A DNA stretch of 64,000 nucleotides, taken from NCBI GenBank assembly GCA_049976245.1, contig JBMFIQ010000001.1, positions 1-64,000 on the forward strand, read 5' to 3'. The position numbers were made by a program, and so were the translations under genes. The stretch is from Microbacter sp049976245 (GTDB lineage: Bacteria > Bacteroidota > Bacteroidia > Bacteroidales > Paludibacteraceae). Below are positions 37,644 through 46,775 of this stretch, in pieces (within the stretch, counting starts at the first letter, position 1; each line of letters starts with the position of its first letter). A model generated the notes under the pieces. That model was not told the DNA's origin, made no database searches, and saw nothing but the letters and a program-made list of their open reading frames with translations.

Positions 37644-38783
37644 ATGGATTATATATCAGCTCCCGACGGATGTCGGATGAATAAAAAAGGGACCAATCGA
37701 AATTCCGACAAGAAGTTAAGTACGTTCGATTGGTTGTGTGATCTGCCGGAGACGCAGGAAGAATGTGCCTATGTGGAGGTGCAATTTAAGAACACGCGCA
37801 AAGGCTATTTTTTGAATAGCAACGACCTAAAGCTCGAAAAAGGCGATGTGGTGGCGGTTGAGGCAACGCCAGGTCACGATATTGGAGAAGTGACATTGAC
37901 GGGACGTTTGGTAGAACTTCAAATGAAAAAAAATGGGATCAATCCCAAGAAGTCCGAAATTCGGCGTGTCTATCGAAAAGCTCGTCCGATTGATTTGGAG
38001 AAGTACGAAGAAGCCAAAGCCAAAGAGCACGACACCATGATTAAAGCTCGTCGTATTGCAGCTGATCTGCATCTTAACATGAAGATTGGGGATGTTGAAT
38101 ATCAAGGTGATGGCAGCAAAGCGATTTTCTATTATATTGCTGATGAACGCGTTGATTTTCGTCAATTAATTAAAGTGTTGGCTGAGGAGTTTGGCATTCG
38201 GATCGAGATGCGTCAGATTGGTGCCCGTCAGGAAGCAGGTCGGATCGGAGGCATTGGTCCTTGCGGACGGGAGTTGTGTTGTTCGACCTGGATGGGAAAT
38301 TTTGTATCGGTAGCAACCAATGCAGCGCGATTTCAAGATTTATCGACCAATCCGCAGAAATTAGCCGGCCAATGTGCCAAATTGAAATGTTGTCTCAACT
38401 ACGAATTGGATGCTTATGTTGATGTACAAAAAGATTTTCCATCCAAAGAGATTGCCCTTGAAGCGGCTTCGGGCACTTATTATCATTTCAAAACCGATGT
38501 TTTCAAACGTCAAATGACCTATTCTTCTGCGCCTGGAATGGCATCCAATTTAGTTACGTTGTCGGTTGAACGGGTGAAAGAAATCATTGCCGTCAATCGC
38601 AGAGGTGAAAAGGTTCAAACACTGGAAGAGGTTGTTGCCAAAAAGAATGAGGTAAGCATTGATTTTCAGAATGTGGTAGGACAAGACAGTTTGACGCGAT
38701 TTGATCAGACCAAAAAGAAGAAAAATAAAAATCGATATAGAAAAAATGGTTCCGGGAAAAAAGGGGAAGCAGGCCGTTCTTAG
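37644..38783 (+). CDS. ricT: PSP1/RicT-like iron-sulfur complex subunit
   Basis: A 379-residue protein of the YaaT/RicT family. The PSP1 C-terminal domain includes YIADERVDFRQLIKVLAEEFGIRIEMRQIG and GARQEAGRIGGIGPCGRELCCSTW, with further cysteines in CAKLKCCLNYE, which in Bacillus RicT help bind 4Fe-4S clusters of the RicAFT complex that affects RNA processing. No RicA or RicF partners are visible here. The C-terminus is lysine-rich (TKKKKNKNRYRKNGSGKK) and overlaps the gldH start by 38 bases. An ATG at 37677 is an alternative start. Confidence 0.85.
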   Translation: MDYISAPDGCRMNKKGTNRNSDKKLSTFDWLCDLPETQEECAYVEVQFKNTRKGYFLNSNDLKLEKGDVVAVEATPGHDIGEVTLTGRLVELQMKKNGINPKKSEIRRVYRKARPIDLEKYEEAKAKEHDTMIKARRIAADLHLNMKIGDVEYQGDGSKAIFYYIADERVDFRQLIKVLAEEFGIRIEMRQIGARQEAGRIGGIGPCGRELCCSTWMGNFVSVATNAARFQDLSTNPQKLAGQCAKLKCCLNYELDAYVDVQKDFPSKEIALEAASGTYYHFKTDVFKRQMTYSSAPGMASNLVTLSVERVKEIIAVNRRGEKVQTLEEVVAKKNEVSIDFQNVVGQDSLTRFDQTKKKKNKNRYRKNGSGKKGEAGRS

Positions 38784-39222
38784 CATTTGGGTGATTTTGG
38801 TATTGACCATTGTTTCGTGCAACAGCAGGACGGTTTATGATCAATTCAAAACGGTTCATCGTTCAGGATGGGATAAAGATAGTGTGGCCTATTTCTCCGT
38901 TTTTATTCCTGATACCATGAGTCGATATGATGTGATGGTTACGGTCCGAAACAATGCTGCTTATCCATATCAAAATTTTTGGATGTTTATCGACGAGCAA
39001 TCACCTACGGGCAAAGTGGAGAAAGACACGGTGGAATGCTATTTGGCTGATGATCGTGGACGTTGGTTAGGTCGTGGATTCAGTGTTTATTCCATGCCTG
39101 TCCTGATTGCTCATCACAAAAAATTTCATCATCGTGGATATTATTTTTTTGGCATTCGTCAAGGGATGCGTGATGACTTGTTAAAAGGCATTACGGCTAT
39201 TGGTTTGGAAATTAGGAAGTAA
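38746..39222 (+). CDS. gldH: Gliding motility lipoprotein GldH
   Basis: A 158-residue lipoprotein needed for gliding in Flavobacterium. Signal sequence QAVLSIWVILVLTIVSC ends in a lipobox (TIVSC), placing the lipidated cysteine near residue 25. The GldH stretches YPYQNFWMFIDEQSPTG and YYFFGIRQGMRDDLLKGITAIGLEI are clear. I chose the ATG at 38746 because the longer frame adds 15 residues before the signal peptide. Overlap with ricT suggests translational coupling. Many non-gliding Bacteroidales keep this gene. Confidence 0.88.
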   Translation: MVPGKKGKQAVLSIWVILVLTIVSCNSRTVYDQFKTVHRSGWDKDSVAYFSVFIPDTMSRYDVMVTVRNNAAYPYQNFWMFIDEQSPTGKVEKDTVECYLADDRGRWLGRGFSVYSMPVLIAHHKKFHHRGYYFFGIRQGMRDDLLKGITAIGLEIRK

Positions 39223-39256
39223 TTTATTGATTATAAATAATTTAAATTCAATTATT

Positions 39257-40033
39257 ATGCAAATTACCATTATTGGAGCAGGAAACATTGGGGGTGCCAT
39301 TGCCAAAGGATTGTATCAAAAGAAAGATCCATCGGAAAATTTGCGGATTTGTTTATCTGATGTCAACAAAGATAAACTGAATGCTTTGCTTGGTTTTTGC
39401 GACAAGACTTTTACCAATAACGTTGAAGCCATTGAAGGTGCTGACGTCATTGTCATTGCGGTTAAGCCATGGTTAGTTGAAATGGTTATTGAGGAAATCA
39501 ATGCCGCTTTAAATCCAGAACGTCATTTGTTGGTTTCGGTGGCGGCCGGAGTTACCATCGATTCGATCAATAAGCGATTGCCGTATGTTTTCCCGGTTTA
39601 TCGTATTATTCCCAATACCGCCATTGAATTGGGCGCCAGCATGACATTGATTTCATCTCAAAATTCGACGGATGATCAAGACATCATGATTGGAAAATTC
39701 TTTGAAAAATTGGGGAAGGTGCTTTTTATTCCTGAAACCTTGATGAGTGCGGCCACATCCATCACTTCATGCGGCATAGCTTATGCTTTAAGATACGTAC
39801 GCGCAGCCACGGAAGGTGCCGTTGAATTAGGATTTTCACCACAACAGGCGCAGGAAATGATTGCCCAAACCATGATGGGAGCTGCTACATTGTTGCTCCA
39901 CAATCAAGACAATGCAGAGGTGGAAATAGATAAGGTAACCACTCCCGGCGGATTAACCATTAAGGGATTGAATGCCATGGAAGAAGCAGGATTTTCGCGC
40001 GCTGTGATCGCTGGTTTGAAGGCTAGCATGTAA
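39257..40033 (+). CDS. proC: Pyrroline-5-carboxylate reductase
   Basis: Last step of proline synthesis, NAD(P)H reduction of pyrroline-5-carboxylate. Rossmann motif IIGAGNIGGAIAKGL at residues 4-18, VIAVKPWLV, and the C-terminal signature TTPGGLTIKGLNAMEEAG typical of ProC. ATG at 39257 gives 258 residues, as in the family. Follows gldH by 34 bases. Confidence 0.94.
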   Translation: MQITIIGAGNIGGAIAKGLYQKKDPSENLRICLSDVNKDKLNALLGFCDKTFTNNVEAIEGADVIVIAVKPWLVEMVIEEINAALNPERHLLVSVAAGVTIDSINKRLPYVFPVYRIIPNTAIELGASMTLISSQNSTDDQDIMIGKFFEKLGKVLFIPETLMSAATSITSCGIAYALRYVRAATEGAVELGFSPQQAQEMIAQTMMGAATLLLHNQDNAEVEIDKVTTPGGLTIKGLNAMEEAGFSRAVIAGLKASM

Positions 40034-40073
40034 TCAAGTTATATTAATAATTTAAAATAAGTAATTTTAATAC

Positions 40074-40103
40074 TTTGTGGTTGTAGCATTTTATGTAATT
40101 TTG
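40074..40103 (+). promoter_or_regulatory. Promoter of the polysaccharide export pair
   Basis: TTTG (40074-40077) and TAATTTTG (40096-40103) with 18 bases between. A leader of about 110 bases precedes the Wza-like start at 40220; I saw no hairpin in it. Confidence 0.65.
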
Positions 40104-40219
40104 CAACCTTGAATTTTAAAGCCGGTCTTATTTGAAAAAACAGCATTTCATTGCCGATCCTTTAACTCTTTGTTGTTGGCGGTGATTCCGGTTCATTCTC
40201 ATTGTAAACTTGATGTTTA

Positions 40220-41005
40220 ATGAAAAAATTATTTCTTGTGGCCATCGTGTCACTCCTCTTGTTCTCATGTGCTTCCAATAAAAATATTCCATATTTTAGA
40301 GATATTCCTTCTAACGCAAAGATTCTGTCGGATACTACGTTATTGCCTAAAAGCATACGGATTGACATAGGAGATATTTTATCGATTACCGTGTCAACAA
40401 TGGATCCGTCAGCTGCCCTGCCGTTTAATTTACCTTTAATTTCATATGCGGCACCGGGCTCCGATCAAATGTACAGTACGCCCAGTTTACAACCGTATAT
40501 TGTTGACAAACAAGGAGATATTACATTTCCTGTCATAGGGGACATTCACGTTGCCGGTTTAACCAAACAAGAGGTTGTGGATTTATTAAAACAAAAATTA
40601 GCCCCTTATTTAAAGAATCCGGTGATTGTGTTGCAAATCATGAATTTTAAGGTGACCATTTTAGGAGAAGTGAATCATCCGGGAACTTACACCATTCCGA
40701 ATGATCAAGTCACCATTCTTCAGGCATTAGGATACGCCGGAGATATGACCGTGTATGGGAAACGCAACAACGTGTTGCTGATTCGCGATCATGGTGGAAG
40801 GAAAGAATATGTTCGACTTGATCTAAATAATTCACAGGTGCTCAATTCTCCTTATTATTATCTGCAGCAAAATGATGTGATTTATGTTGAGCCCAACAAG
40901 ACGAAGATGATTAATGTTGATAATCAGAATACGACACTTTATATTTCCATTATTTCAACCGTTGTAACTACAGCAGCCGTATTGATCTCTTTGTTTAGAA
41001 AATAA
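40220..41005 (+). CDS. Polysaccharide export lipoprotein, Wza-like
   Basis: A 261-residue outer-membrane polysaccharide export protein. The signal peptide ends in a lipobox LLFSC with lipidated cysteine at residue 17. A Poly_export domain follows (IDIGDILSITVSTMD, residues 51-65; DKQGDITFPVIGDIHVAGLT, 101-120), then two SLBB repeats (VTILGEVNHPGTYTIP; LLQIRDHGG-type region), and a C-terminal hydrophobic segment (LYISIISTVVTTAAVLISLF). With the adjacent BY-kinase it forms the export core of an exopolysaccharide or capsule pathway; glycosyltransferases are not in this window. Confidence 0.9.
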   Translation: MKKLFLVAIVSLLLFSCASNKNIPYFRDIPSNAKILSDTTLLPKSIRIDIGDILSITVSTMDPSAALPFNLPLISYAAPGSDQMYSTPSLQPYIVDKQGDITFPVIGDIHVAGLTKQEVVDLLKQKLAPYLKNPVIVLQIMNFKVTILGEVNHPGTYTIPNDQVTILQALGYAGDMTVYGKRNNVLLIRDHGGRKEYVRLDLNNSQVLNSPYYYLQQNDVIYVEPNKTKMINVDNQNTTLYISIISTVVTTAAVLISLFRK

Positions 41006-41034
41006 TTTTTGCTTTTTTTTAATTTAATTATTTT

Positions 41035-43407
41035 ATGCAACCTCAGTCAAACTCAAAACCTGCGAATAAAAATGAAGAGATTGATATCGTAGAGTTATTG
41101 TTGTTTTATTTATCAAAATGGCGTTATTTTGTCATAGCCATCGTTGCTTGCATGGTTTTAGCCGTTGTTTACTTAAAGGTGGCAACCCCTAAATATCAGG
41201 TTAATGGAGCTATTTTGCTACGGACATCCGATAAAAACGATATCACTTCTCAACTTTCTCAATTGGGAGATTTTGGTTTGAATTTAGGCCAAAAGCAGGC
41301 CTCGGATGAAATTTATGTTATAAAATCTGAGCGTTTGATAGGTAAAATGATTACAAAACTGGGTTTACAGACACAATATTATATCCGTAAAGGATTAAAA
41401 TATCAAGAACAATATCCGGTTCCTTCAATTAGTGTCACCATTCCTCAGTCATTGCTTGACAGTTTGTTGGAGCCGATAGAGATGACGATTACAAAAAAAG
41501 AAGATGTTTACCGAATCGATGCAGTTTATAAAAAGGAAAATAAAGAATTATACCATTGCATTATCCGCCAAATCAACGGAAGCTATGTTACGCCATGGGG
41601 TAATATCACTTTTCAACAAAATAAACCAATGGAAGATGGGGATAAAATGAAAGTCATTATTTCTCCGTTGTCGAATCAAATTGAAGTATACGAAAAGGCT
41701 CTTTCGATTACTTTAGCACAGCGTGAATCGAACGTAATCAATCTGTCCATTGTGGTGGCCAATAAAATGAAAGGAAGAGATATTATCAATGCAATGATTT
41801 CGTTGTATAATCAGGATGCATTGAATGATAAAAATTTAATGGCAGCTCGGACGGCGGAGTTTGTAGATGAGCGTTTGAAAAAAATTACGAATGAACTGTC
41901 AACGGTTGAAAGTCAGGTTGAAGCTTATAAGGTTAGTCATAATTTGGTGGATATTCCGGCTCAGGCTCAAATGATATTGACCTCAGCCAATGAATATCAA
42001 AAGCAACTTGCTTCCATTGAAATTCAGTTAAACGGTGTGGATTGGGTTGAACAACAATTGCTTAGTCCCAAGACACAATATGCACTTATCCCGGCTAATT
42101 TGGGCATAGAAGACAAAGGTTTGATGGGTATTATTGCCGGTTATGATGATTTGTTGATGCAGCGGTTACGTCTTTTACGATCGACCAATCAGGACAATCC
42201 TGTGTTACAACAGTTAGAAACGCAAATCAAAATGACTCGTTCCAATATTTTGGCAAGTATTAAAAACGTACGTGAAGGGTTGACTATTACCAAAAATGAC
42301 ATCATTAAAAAGAATAATTCGTATTTAGCCAAAATTGATCAGGTACCTTCGATTGAACGGCAATACACTGAAATTAAACGGCAACAGGAAATCAAACAAA
42401 GTCTCTATCTTTTCTTATTGCAAAAGAGGGAAGAAAATGCATTATCGTTGGCCGCTGCCGTTTCTTCGACCAAAGTGGTTGATCCCGCTTTTGTTTCGCC
42501 TTTGCCTGTTTCTCCAAAACGAAACCTTGTGCTCATTGGGGCTTTTCTTCTTGCTATTTTCTTAACCATTGGCTATTTGTATGTTTATGGTTTGATTCAT
42601 AATAAAATCATTTCGCGCAAAGAAATTGAGAAAATGACATCGATCCCCATTCTGGGAGAAGTGGGTATTTTCAAAGGTGATGAAAGAATTTTGGTAAAAG
42701 AGGGATCAAATTCTAAATTTTCCGAAATGTTTAGAATGATTCGAACCAATCTGAATTTCTTATTGGCTGCAGAACAAGGGAAACGTGTATTGGTGACATC
42801 CAGCATTTCGGGGGAAGGGAAAACGGTGATTGCCATTAATCTTGCTCTTTCTTTTGCCATGTTGGGAAAGAAAGTGATTGTGGTGGGGATGGATGTTCGT
42901 GTTCCTCGTTTGGCTGGTTATACTCATTTGAAAGTAGATGGAGGCGTTACGAATTTTCTGATGGATTCATCCATTGCTTTGGAATCTTTGATCTTTTCAT
43001 CTGTCATTCATCCAAATTTATCTATTTTGCAGTCCGGACCTATACCTCCCAATCCGACTGAACTGTTAATGACTTCGAGGGTCGAGGAGTTGTTTGATCA
43101 ATTGGACAGCATGTATGACATCATCATTGTTGATTCGGCGCCTGTGGGATTGGTGGCTGATACCTTCTCCTTGAATCGTGTTGCCAATGCGGTTGTGTTC
43201 GTTTGTCGTCAAGATGTTACTCCGAAACATTATATCAATCATTTGCATCAGTTGGAGCAACAGAAGCAGTTGAATAATGTAGGCATTGTGCTGAATGGGG
43301 TTGATATGAAAGCGGGTTATGGTTATCGTTATGGATATGGTGCGGTCGGGTACGATGAGAAAAAGAAAAAGAAGAAAAAAGCATCTTCCATATTGAAAAA
43401 AATCTAA
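41035..43407 (+). CDS. Polysaccharide co-polymerase and tyrosine autokinase (Wzc-type BY-kinase)
   Basis: A 790-residue inner membrane protein. Wzz-type domain with membrane segments at about residues 32-50 and 500-520 and a long coiled-coil periplasmic part; then a cytoplasmic BY-kinase with Walker A SSISGEGKTVIAIN (near 590), Walker A' VVGMDVRVPRL and Walker B DIIIVDSAP. The C-terminus has a tyrosine cluster GYGYRYGYGAVGY, the expected autophosphorylation site, followed by a run of seven lysines. Regulates polysaccharide chain length and export with the lipoprotein encoded 29 bases upstream. Confidence 0.93.
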   Translation: MQPQSNSKPANKNEEIDIVELLLFYLSKWRYFVIAIVACMVLAVVYLKVATPKYQVNGAILLRTSDKNDITSQLSQLGDFGLNLGQKQASDEIYVIKSERLIGKMITKLGLQTQYYIRKGLKYQEQYPVPSISVTIPQSLLDSLLEPIEMTITKKEDVYRIDAVYKKENKELYHCIIRQINGSYVTPWGNITFQQNKPMEDGDKMKVIISPLSNQIEVYEKALSITLAQRESNVINLSIVVANKMKGRDIINAMISLYNQDALNDKNLMAARTAEFVDERLKKITNELSTVESQVEAYKVSHNLVDIPAQAQMILTSANEYQKQLASIEIQLNGVDWVEQQLLSPKTQYALIPANLGIEDKGLMGIIAGYDDLLMQRLRLLRSTNQDNPVLQQLETQIKMTRSNILASIKNVREGLTITKNDIIKKNNSYLAKIDQVPSIERQYTEIKRQQEIKQSLYLFLLQKREENALSLAAAVSSTKVVDPAFVSPLPVSPKRNLVLIGAFLLAIFLTIGYLYVYGLIHNKIISRKEIEKMTSIPILGEVGIFKGDERILVKEGSNSKFSEMFRMIRTNLNFLLAAEQGKRVLVTSSISGEGKTVIAINLALSFAMLGKKVIVVGMDVRVPRLAGYTHLKVDGGVTNFLMDSSIALESLIFSSVIHPNLSILQSGPIPPNPTELLMTSRVEELFDQLDSMYDIIIVDSAPVGLVADTFSLNRVANAVVFVCRQDVTPKHYINHLHQLEQQKQLNNVGIVLNGVDMKAGYGYRYGYGAVGYDEKKKKKKKASSILKKI

Positions 43408-43411
43408 AAAA

Positions 43412-43438
43412 AGTGGACTTTTACAGTCCATTGTTTTG
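43412..43438 (+). terminator. Weak terminator after the BY-kinase gene
   Basis: Six-base stem TGGACT (43414-43419) with AGTCCA (43425-43430) followed by TTGTTTTG; the A run before it lets it also serve the convergent sirtuin gene. Confidence 0.5.
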
Positions 43439-43456
43439 TGCTTTGAATGGCTGATA

Positions 43457-44155
43457 TTATAGCATGGCATTTTTGATGATGATTTTCGCCTCAAAGATTC
43501 CTGAAGATGCCGGTTTGGGGATGACATGCAAGGGATGATTGGTGTAAAGAGATACCGGTTTCGGGTCAATGAGCAAAATCGGGATGGTGGGTTGAAGATA
43601 CTGAATGAGGCCTGCTGCGGGATATACATTCATGGAGGTACCTACGATGAGAAACATATCAGCTTTTCTTGTCAGTTCAATGGCTGCTTCAATGGCAGGC
43701 ACCGGTTCTCCAAACCATACAACAAAAGGCCTTAATTGGCATCCTTTGGGACAAAGATCACCTATTTGAATGTACGGTTCATTGTCCGACAAGGTCTTAA
43801 TGTAATGAGGATCACACGAGGAACAGACTTTGTTGAGCTCGCCATGCAGGTGCAGCACTTTTTTGCTTCCCGCTTTTTCGTGTAAGTTGTCAATGTTTTG
43901 AGTGATGATTTCAACGTCACAAAAACTCTCCAATTGAGCTAACCCAAGATGTCCTTGATTGGGTTTGGCATGACGAAGTTCTTCTCTTCGGGCAGCATAA
44001 AAGCTTAACACCAAAGCAGGATTGGCATTCCAACCTTCTGGGCTTGCTACTTCTTCAATTCGATATGAATTCCATAGTCCGCCGGAATCGCGAAAAGTTC
44101 GAATGCCGCTTTCGGCGCTAATGCCTGCGCCGGTTAGAACTACCAGTCGCTTCAT
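43457..44155 (-). CDS. NAD-dependent protein deacylase (sirtuin, class III/CobB-like)
   Basis: A 232-residue sirtuin. NAD-binding LTGAGISAESGIRTFRD at residues 6-22, QNIDNLHEKAG, catalytic histidine in VLHLHGEL, and zinc cysteines in VCSSC and LCPKGC. The Y-x-x-R pair (YAARREELRHAKPN) in the position used by SIRT5-type enzymes suggests desuccinylase or demalonylase activity, judged from motif only. Convergent with the BY-kinase gene. No obvious operon partner. Confidence 0.9.
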   Translation of the reverse strand: MKRLVVLTGAGISAESGIRTFRDSGGLWNSYRIEEVASPEGWNANPALVLSFYAARREELRHAKPNQGHLGLAQLESFCDVEIITQNIDNLHEKAGSKKVLHLHGELNKVCSSCDPHYIKTLSDNEPYIQIGDLCPKGCQLRPFVVWFGEPVPAIEAAIELTRKADMFLIVGTSMNVYPAAGLIQYLQPTIPILLIDPKPVSLYTNHPLHVIPKPASSGIFEAKIIIKNAML

Positions 44156-44305
44156 CTTTTAGTCCTGTTTGATTTGAGAAAAAAGTTATTGGTTTTATCA
44201 GATGCTGCATCATTGTGGTGAACGATGATTAGCATGTGAATCGTCTTTTTTGGTCTTGGTTCCTTTTACTCTTTTTGCCTCATACGAACAATGTTCCCAT
44301 GATCA

Positions 44306-45478
44306 TCATTTTTCATCGTGCGTGGCTTCACGATAATTGACCAAAGGATTTGCATAGATTTCAAGCATTTTTTGCTTTAGGAACGAAACATCTTTGCCGG
44401 GCAGATCAATCTTTTCAATTTGATGATGGACATATTCCTGAAATTGCTGTTTTTCTGTTTCGGAATATCCGCCTTCGGCTTGATCTGGGAATAATATGTC
44501 GAAAGCAATGTGATTGACAGGATAGATGTGATAATTGCTGTGAATGATATGGTCAATTTGTTTTGCCAATGTTTCAAATTGCGTGGCACGAGGCAGATGT
44601 TGAAGTGCTGCCAAGTCAATTTTTAATTCATTGCCAATGACATACACAATGTTGCCTTTAAATCCGTGAATGCCGGTTTTCATGCTGATTAGGTCATCGG
44701 AAGCTGATTTTGAGAAGCAAGGATCATCTCGTCGCTGTTGCATTTCTTTGGCTTTTAAGAAATCGCACGGATCGTATTCGTACGAGATGGTCAGCGGGCA
44801 AATGGGAATAGAAGCCAGATTTTCAATCGGAGTTTTGTCTCCGGTCATTGCAATCATTTTTAAGAGACTTTCCTGAGTTCGATCGTTGCTATCTTTTGCT
44901 CTTCCTTCGCGTTGTGCCATCCAAACGGATTGATGTTTTTGAAGAATGGCATAATGAATGTAAGCTGAAAGGTGACGGGATGCTTCCAATTGTTCTTTCC
45001 CGCGTAAGCCGCGTTTCACAATGAAGCTTTTGTTGAGTCGAACAAAGGTTTCAATCCATTTTTCTACGAGTAAATTGTCTCCAACAGCCACTTCGACGGT
45101 GTCAAAGCCCGCATCAAGAAGTTTAATGCACAGAAAAGAGGCATCCAAAGTGATGTCCCGATGATTGGAGAGAAAGAGATAATTTTTCGTTTTGCTTAAA
45201 TGCTCGCTGCCTTCAAGTCGAATGCCGTGTGTGGTTTTTAATTCCAAGTCAGTTAAAAAAGGATAAGCAATTTTCGATTGAAATTCCGAGACATTTTTGA
45301 TGCTGCGAAACAAAGAGGTCATCAATGTCAACTGTTCTCCAGGAAAAAGAAATGCGAGAATCCTGATGAATTTTGGTTCGGAGAGTAATTGACTGATTGC
45401 TTGAGGAACATCTTGTTCGGTTAAGGGCGCAATGTCATCGAATGGTGAAAGTGAAACATTCATTGTTGAAACAATCAT
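44306..45478 (-). CDS. 1-acyl-glycerol-3-phosphate acyltransferase-like protein
   Basis: A 390-residue acyltransferase of the PlsC superfamily as found in Bacteroidota. The catalytic block appears as LFLSNHRDITLDASFL (about residues 110-125), and a second block SVWMAQREGRAKDSNDRTQES (near 190) matches the substrate-phosphate-binding EG.R. motif. No membrane segment is evident. It may act in phospholipid or other lipid acylation; the exact acceptor is unknown. An ATG at 45463 is an alternative start. Confidence 0.72.
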   Translation of the reverse strand: MIVSTMNVSLSPFDDIAPLTEQDVPQAISQLLSEPKFIRILAFLFPGEQLTLMTSLFRSIKNVSEFQSKIAYPFLTDLELKTTHGIRLEGSEHLSKTKNYLFLSNHRDITLDASFLCIKLLDAGFDTVEVAVGDNLLVEKWIETFVRLNKSFIVKRGLRGKEQLEASRHLSAYIHYAILQKHQSVWMAQREGRAKDSNDRTQESLLKMIAMTGDKTPIENLASIPICPLTISYEYDPCDFLKAKEMQQRRDDPCFSKSASDDLISMKTGIHGFKGNIVYVIGNELKIDLAALQHLPRATQFETLAKQIDHIIHSNYHIYPVNHIAFDILFPDQAEGGYSETEKQQFQEYVHHQIEKIDLPGKDVSFLKQKMLEIYANPLVNYREATHDEK

Positions 45479-45495
45479 TTTTTATTCAATGATTA

Positions 45496-45503
45496 CAAAG
45501 ATA
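45496..45503 (-). promoter_or_regulatory. Possible -7 box for the acyltransferase gene
   Basis: Minus-strand TATCTTTG 18 bases before the start codon; no -33 element at normal spacing. Confidence 0.45.
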
Positions 45504-45590
45504 CAATTTTATCAAATAGAACGGATCGGGTTTCAATCGTTTTTATTTTATTTACTTCGTTTGGGAGTCAAGTTATTTTTGAAAAAACCG

Positions 45591-45598
45591 TATCTTTG
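45591..45598 (+). promoter_or_regulatory. Possible -7 box for tsaD
   Basis: TATCTTTG 30 bases before the tsaD ATG; no -33 element at normal spacing. Confidence 0.5.
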
Positions 45599-45627
45599 TT
45601 TTCAAATTGTTTGATCAACACAAGGTT

Positions 45628-46650
45628 ATGAGAACGTTAATTTTGGGTATTGAATCTTCATGTGACGACACATCGGCTGCGGTGATTGAAGATGGTGTAT
45701 TGCTTTCCAATGTCATTGCCAATCAGGATGTGCATAAAAGATACGGAGGTGTTGTTCCTGAGTTGGCTTCGCGGGCACATCAACAAAACATGATTCCTGT
45801 TGTTTATGAAGCATTGAAACAGGCCGATGTGAATCCGTCTCAATTAAGCGCCATTGCTTTTACGAGAGGTCCCGGATTGATGGGCTCTTTGTTGGTTGGT
45901 ACATCGTTTGCTAAGGGGCTGTCGATGGCTCTTCAAATTCCCTTGATTGATGTCAATCATCTCCAAGGTCATGTGTTGGCTCATTTCATTCGGGAAAGAG
46001 ATGTTCCATTTCATCCGCCGGCATTCCCTTTTCTCTGTTTACTTGTTTCGGGCGGAAATTCTCAGATTGTGCTGGTGAAATCCTATTCAGACATGGAAAT
46101 TATAGGCCAAACCATTGATGATGCTGCCGGAGAGGCTTTTGATAAATGCGCTAAGGTCATTGGATTGCCTTATCCCGGCGGACCTCACATTGATCGTTTG
46201 GCCAAAGAGGGTGATCCACACGCTTTCACTTTCAGCAAGCCACAAATGAAAGGTTACGATTACAGTTTCAGTGGCCTGAAGACGTCATTTCTTTATACCG
46301 TTCGCGATCGATTGAAAAATAATCCCGCGTTTATGGAGGAGCATAAACATGATTTATGTGCATCATTGCAATACACCATCATTGAAATACTGATGGAAAA
46401 AGTCAGAAAGGCGGCTTTCGATTTAAACATTTCGGATGTAGCCGTAGCCGGAGGTGTTTCGGCCAATTCCGGCTTGCGAAATGCTTTTCTTGAACATGCT
46501 CAAAAATGTGGTTGGAATGTGTTTATCCCAAAATTTGCTTTTACCACCGATAACGCTGCCATGATTGCTATTTCCGGGTACTATAAGTTTCTAAATCATC
46601 AGTTTGCGGATATTTCTTTGCCTCCTTTTTCGAAAACAACCATTGAGTAG
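45628..46650 (+). CDS. tsaD: tRNA threonylcarbamoyladenosine transferase TsaD
   Basis: Transfers the threonylcarbamoyl group to A37 of tRNAs reading ANN codons, with TsaB and TsaE. ASKHA-fold motifs: LGIESSCDDTSAAVI near the start, metal-binding histidines in VNHLQGHVLAH, and VAGGVSANSGLR near residue 275. ATG at 45628 gives 340 residues; the longer frame opens only with TTG. It is separated from the following two-component genes by a repeat fragment. Confidence 0.96.
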   Translation: MRTLILGIESSCDDTSAAVIEDGVLLSNVIANQDVHKRYGGVVPELASRAHQQNMIPVVYEALKQADVNPSQLSAIAFTRGPGLMGSLLVGTSFAKGLSMALQIPLIDVNHLQGHVLAHFIRERDVPFHPPAFPFLCLLVSGGNSQIVLVKSYSDMEIIGQTIDDAAGEAFDKCAKVIGLPYPGGPHIDRLAKEGDPHAFTFSKPQMKGYDYSFSGLKTSFLYTVRDRLKNNPAFMEEHKHDLCASLQYTIIEILMEKVRKAAFDLNISDVAVAGGVSANSGLRNAFLEHAQKCGWNVFIPKFAFTTDNAAMIAISGYYKFLNHQFADISLPPFSKTTIE

Positions 46651-46678
46651 AAAACGCATTGCGACGATGGGACTGCGC

Positions 46679-46740
46679 AAACGTTAAGAACATGTCTCTT
46701 TGTTCCTTCTCAGAATAGGCTCTTTATGGCTCGTTTCATA
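46679..46740 (+). repeat. Dispersed hairpin repeat, unit 4 (degenerate)
   Basis: Shares AACGTTAAGAAC with the core of other units and a near-identical end, TCTTTATGGCTCGTTTCATA, but the middle is eroded. It ends one base before the -7 box of the response regulator gene. Confidence 0.6.
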
Positions 46741-46741
46741 T

Positions 46742-46749
46742 TATCTTTG
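46742..46749 (+). promoter_or_regulatory. Possible -7 box for the two-component operon
   Basis: TATCTTTG 26 bases before the response regulator ATG; the upstream half of the promoter would lie inside repeat unit 4. Confidence 0.5.
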
Positions 46750-46775
46750 TATCAATAAGTTTATCATTGACGAGT

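Noticed and set aside
44160..44305. Possible seventh repeat unit between the sirtuin and acyltransferase genes
   Set aside because: Shares only a ten-base CGTCTTTTTT match; the core and hairpin are not present.
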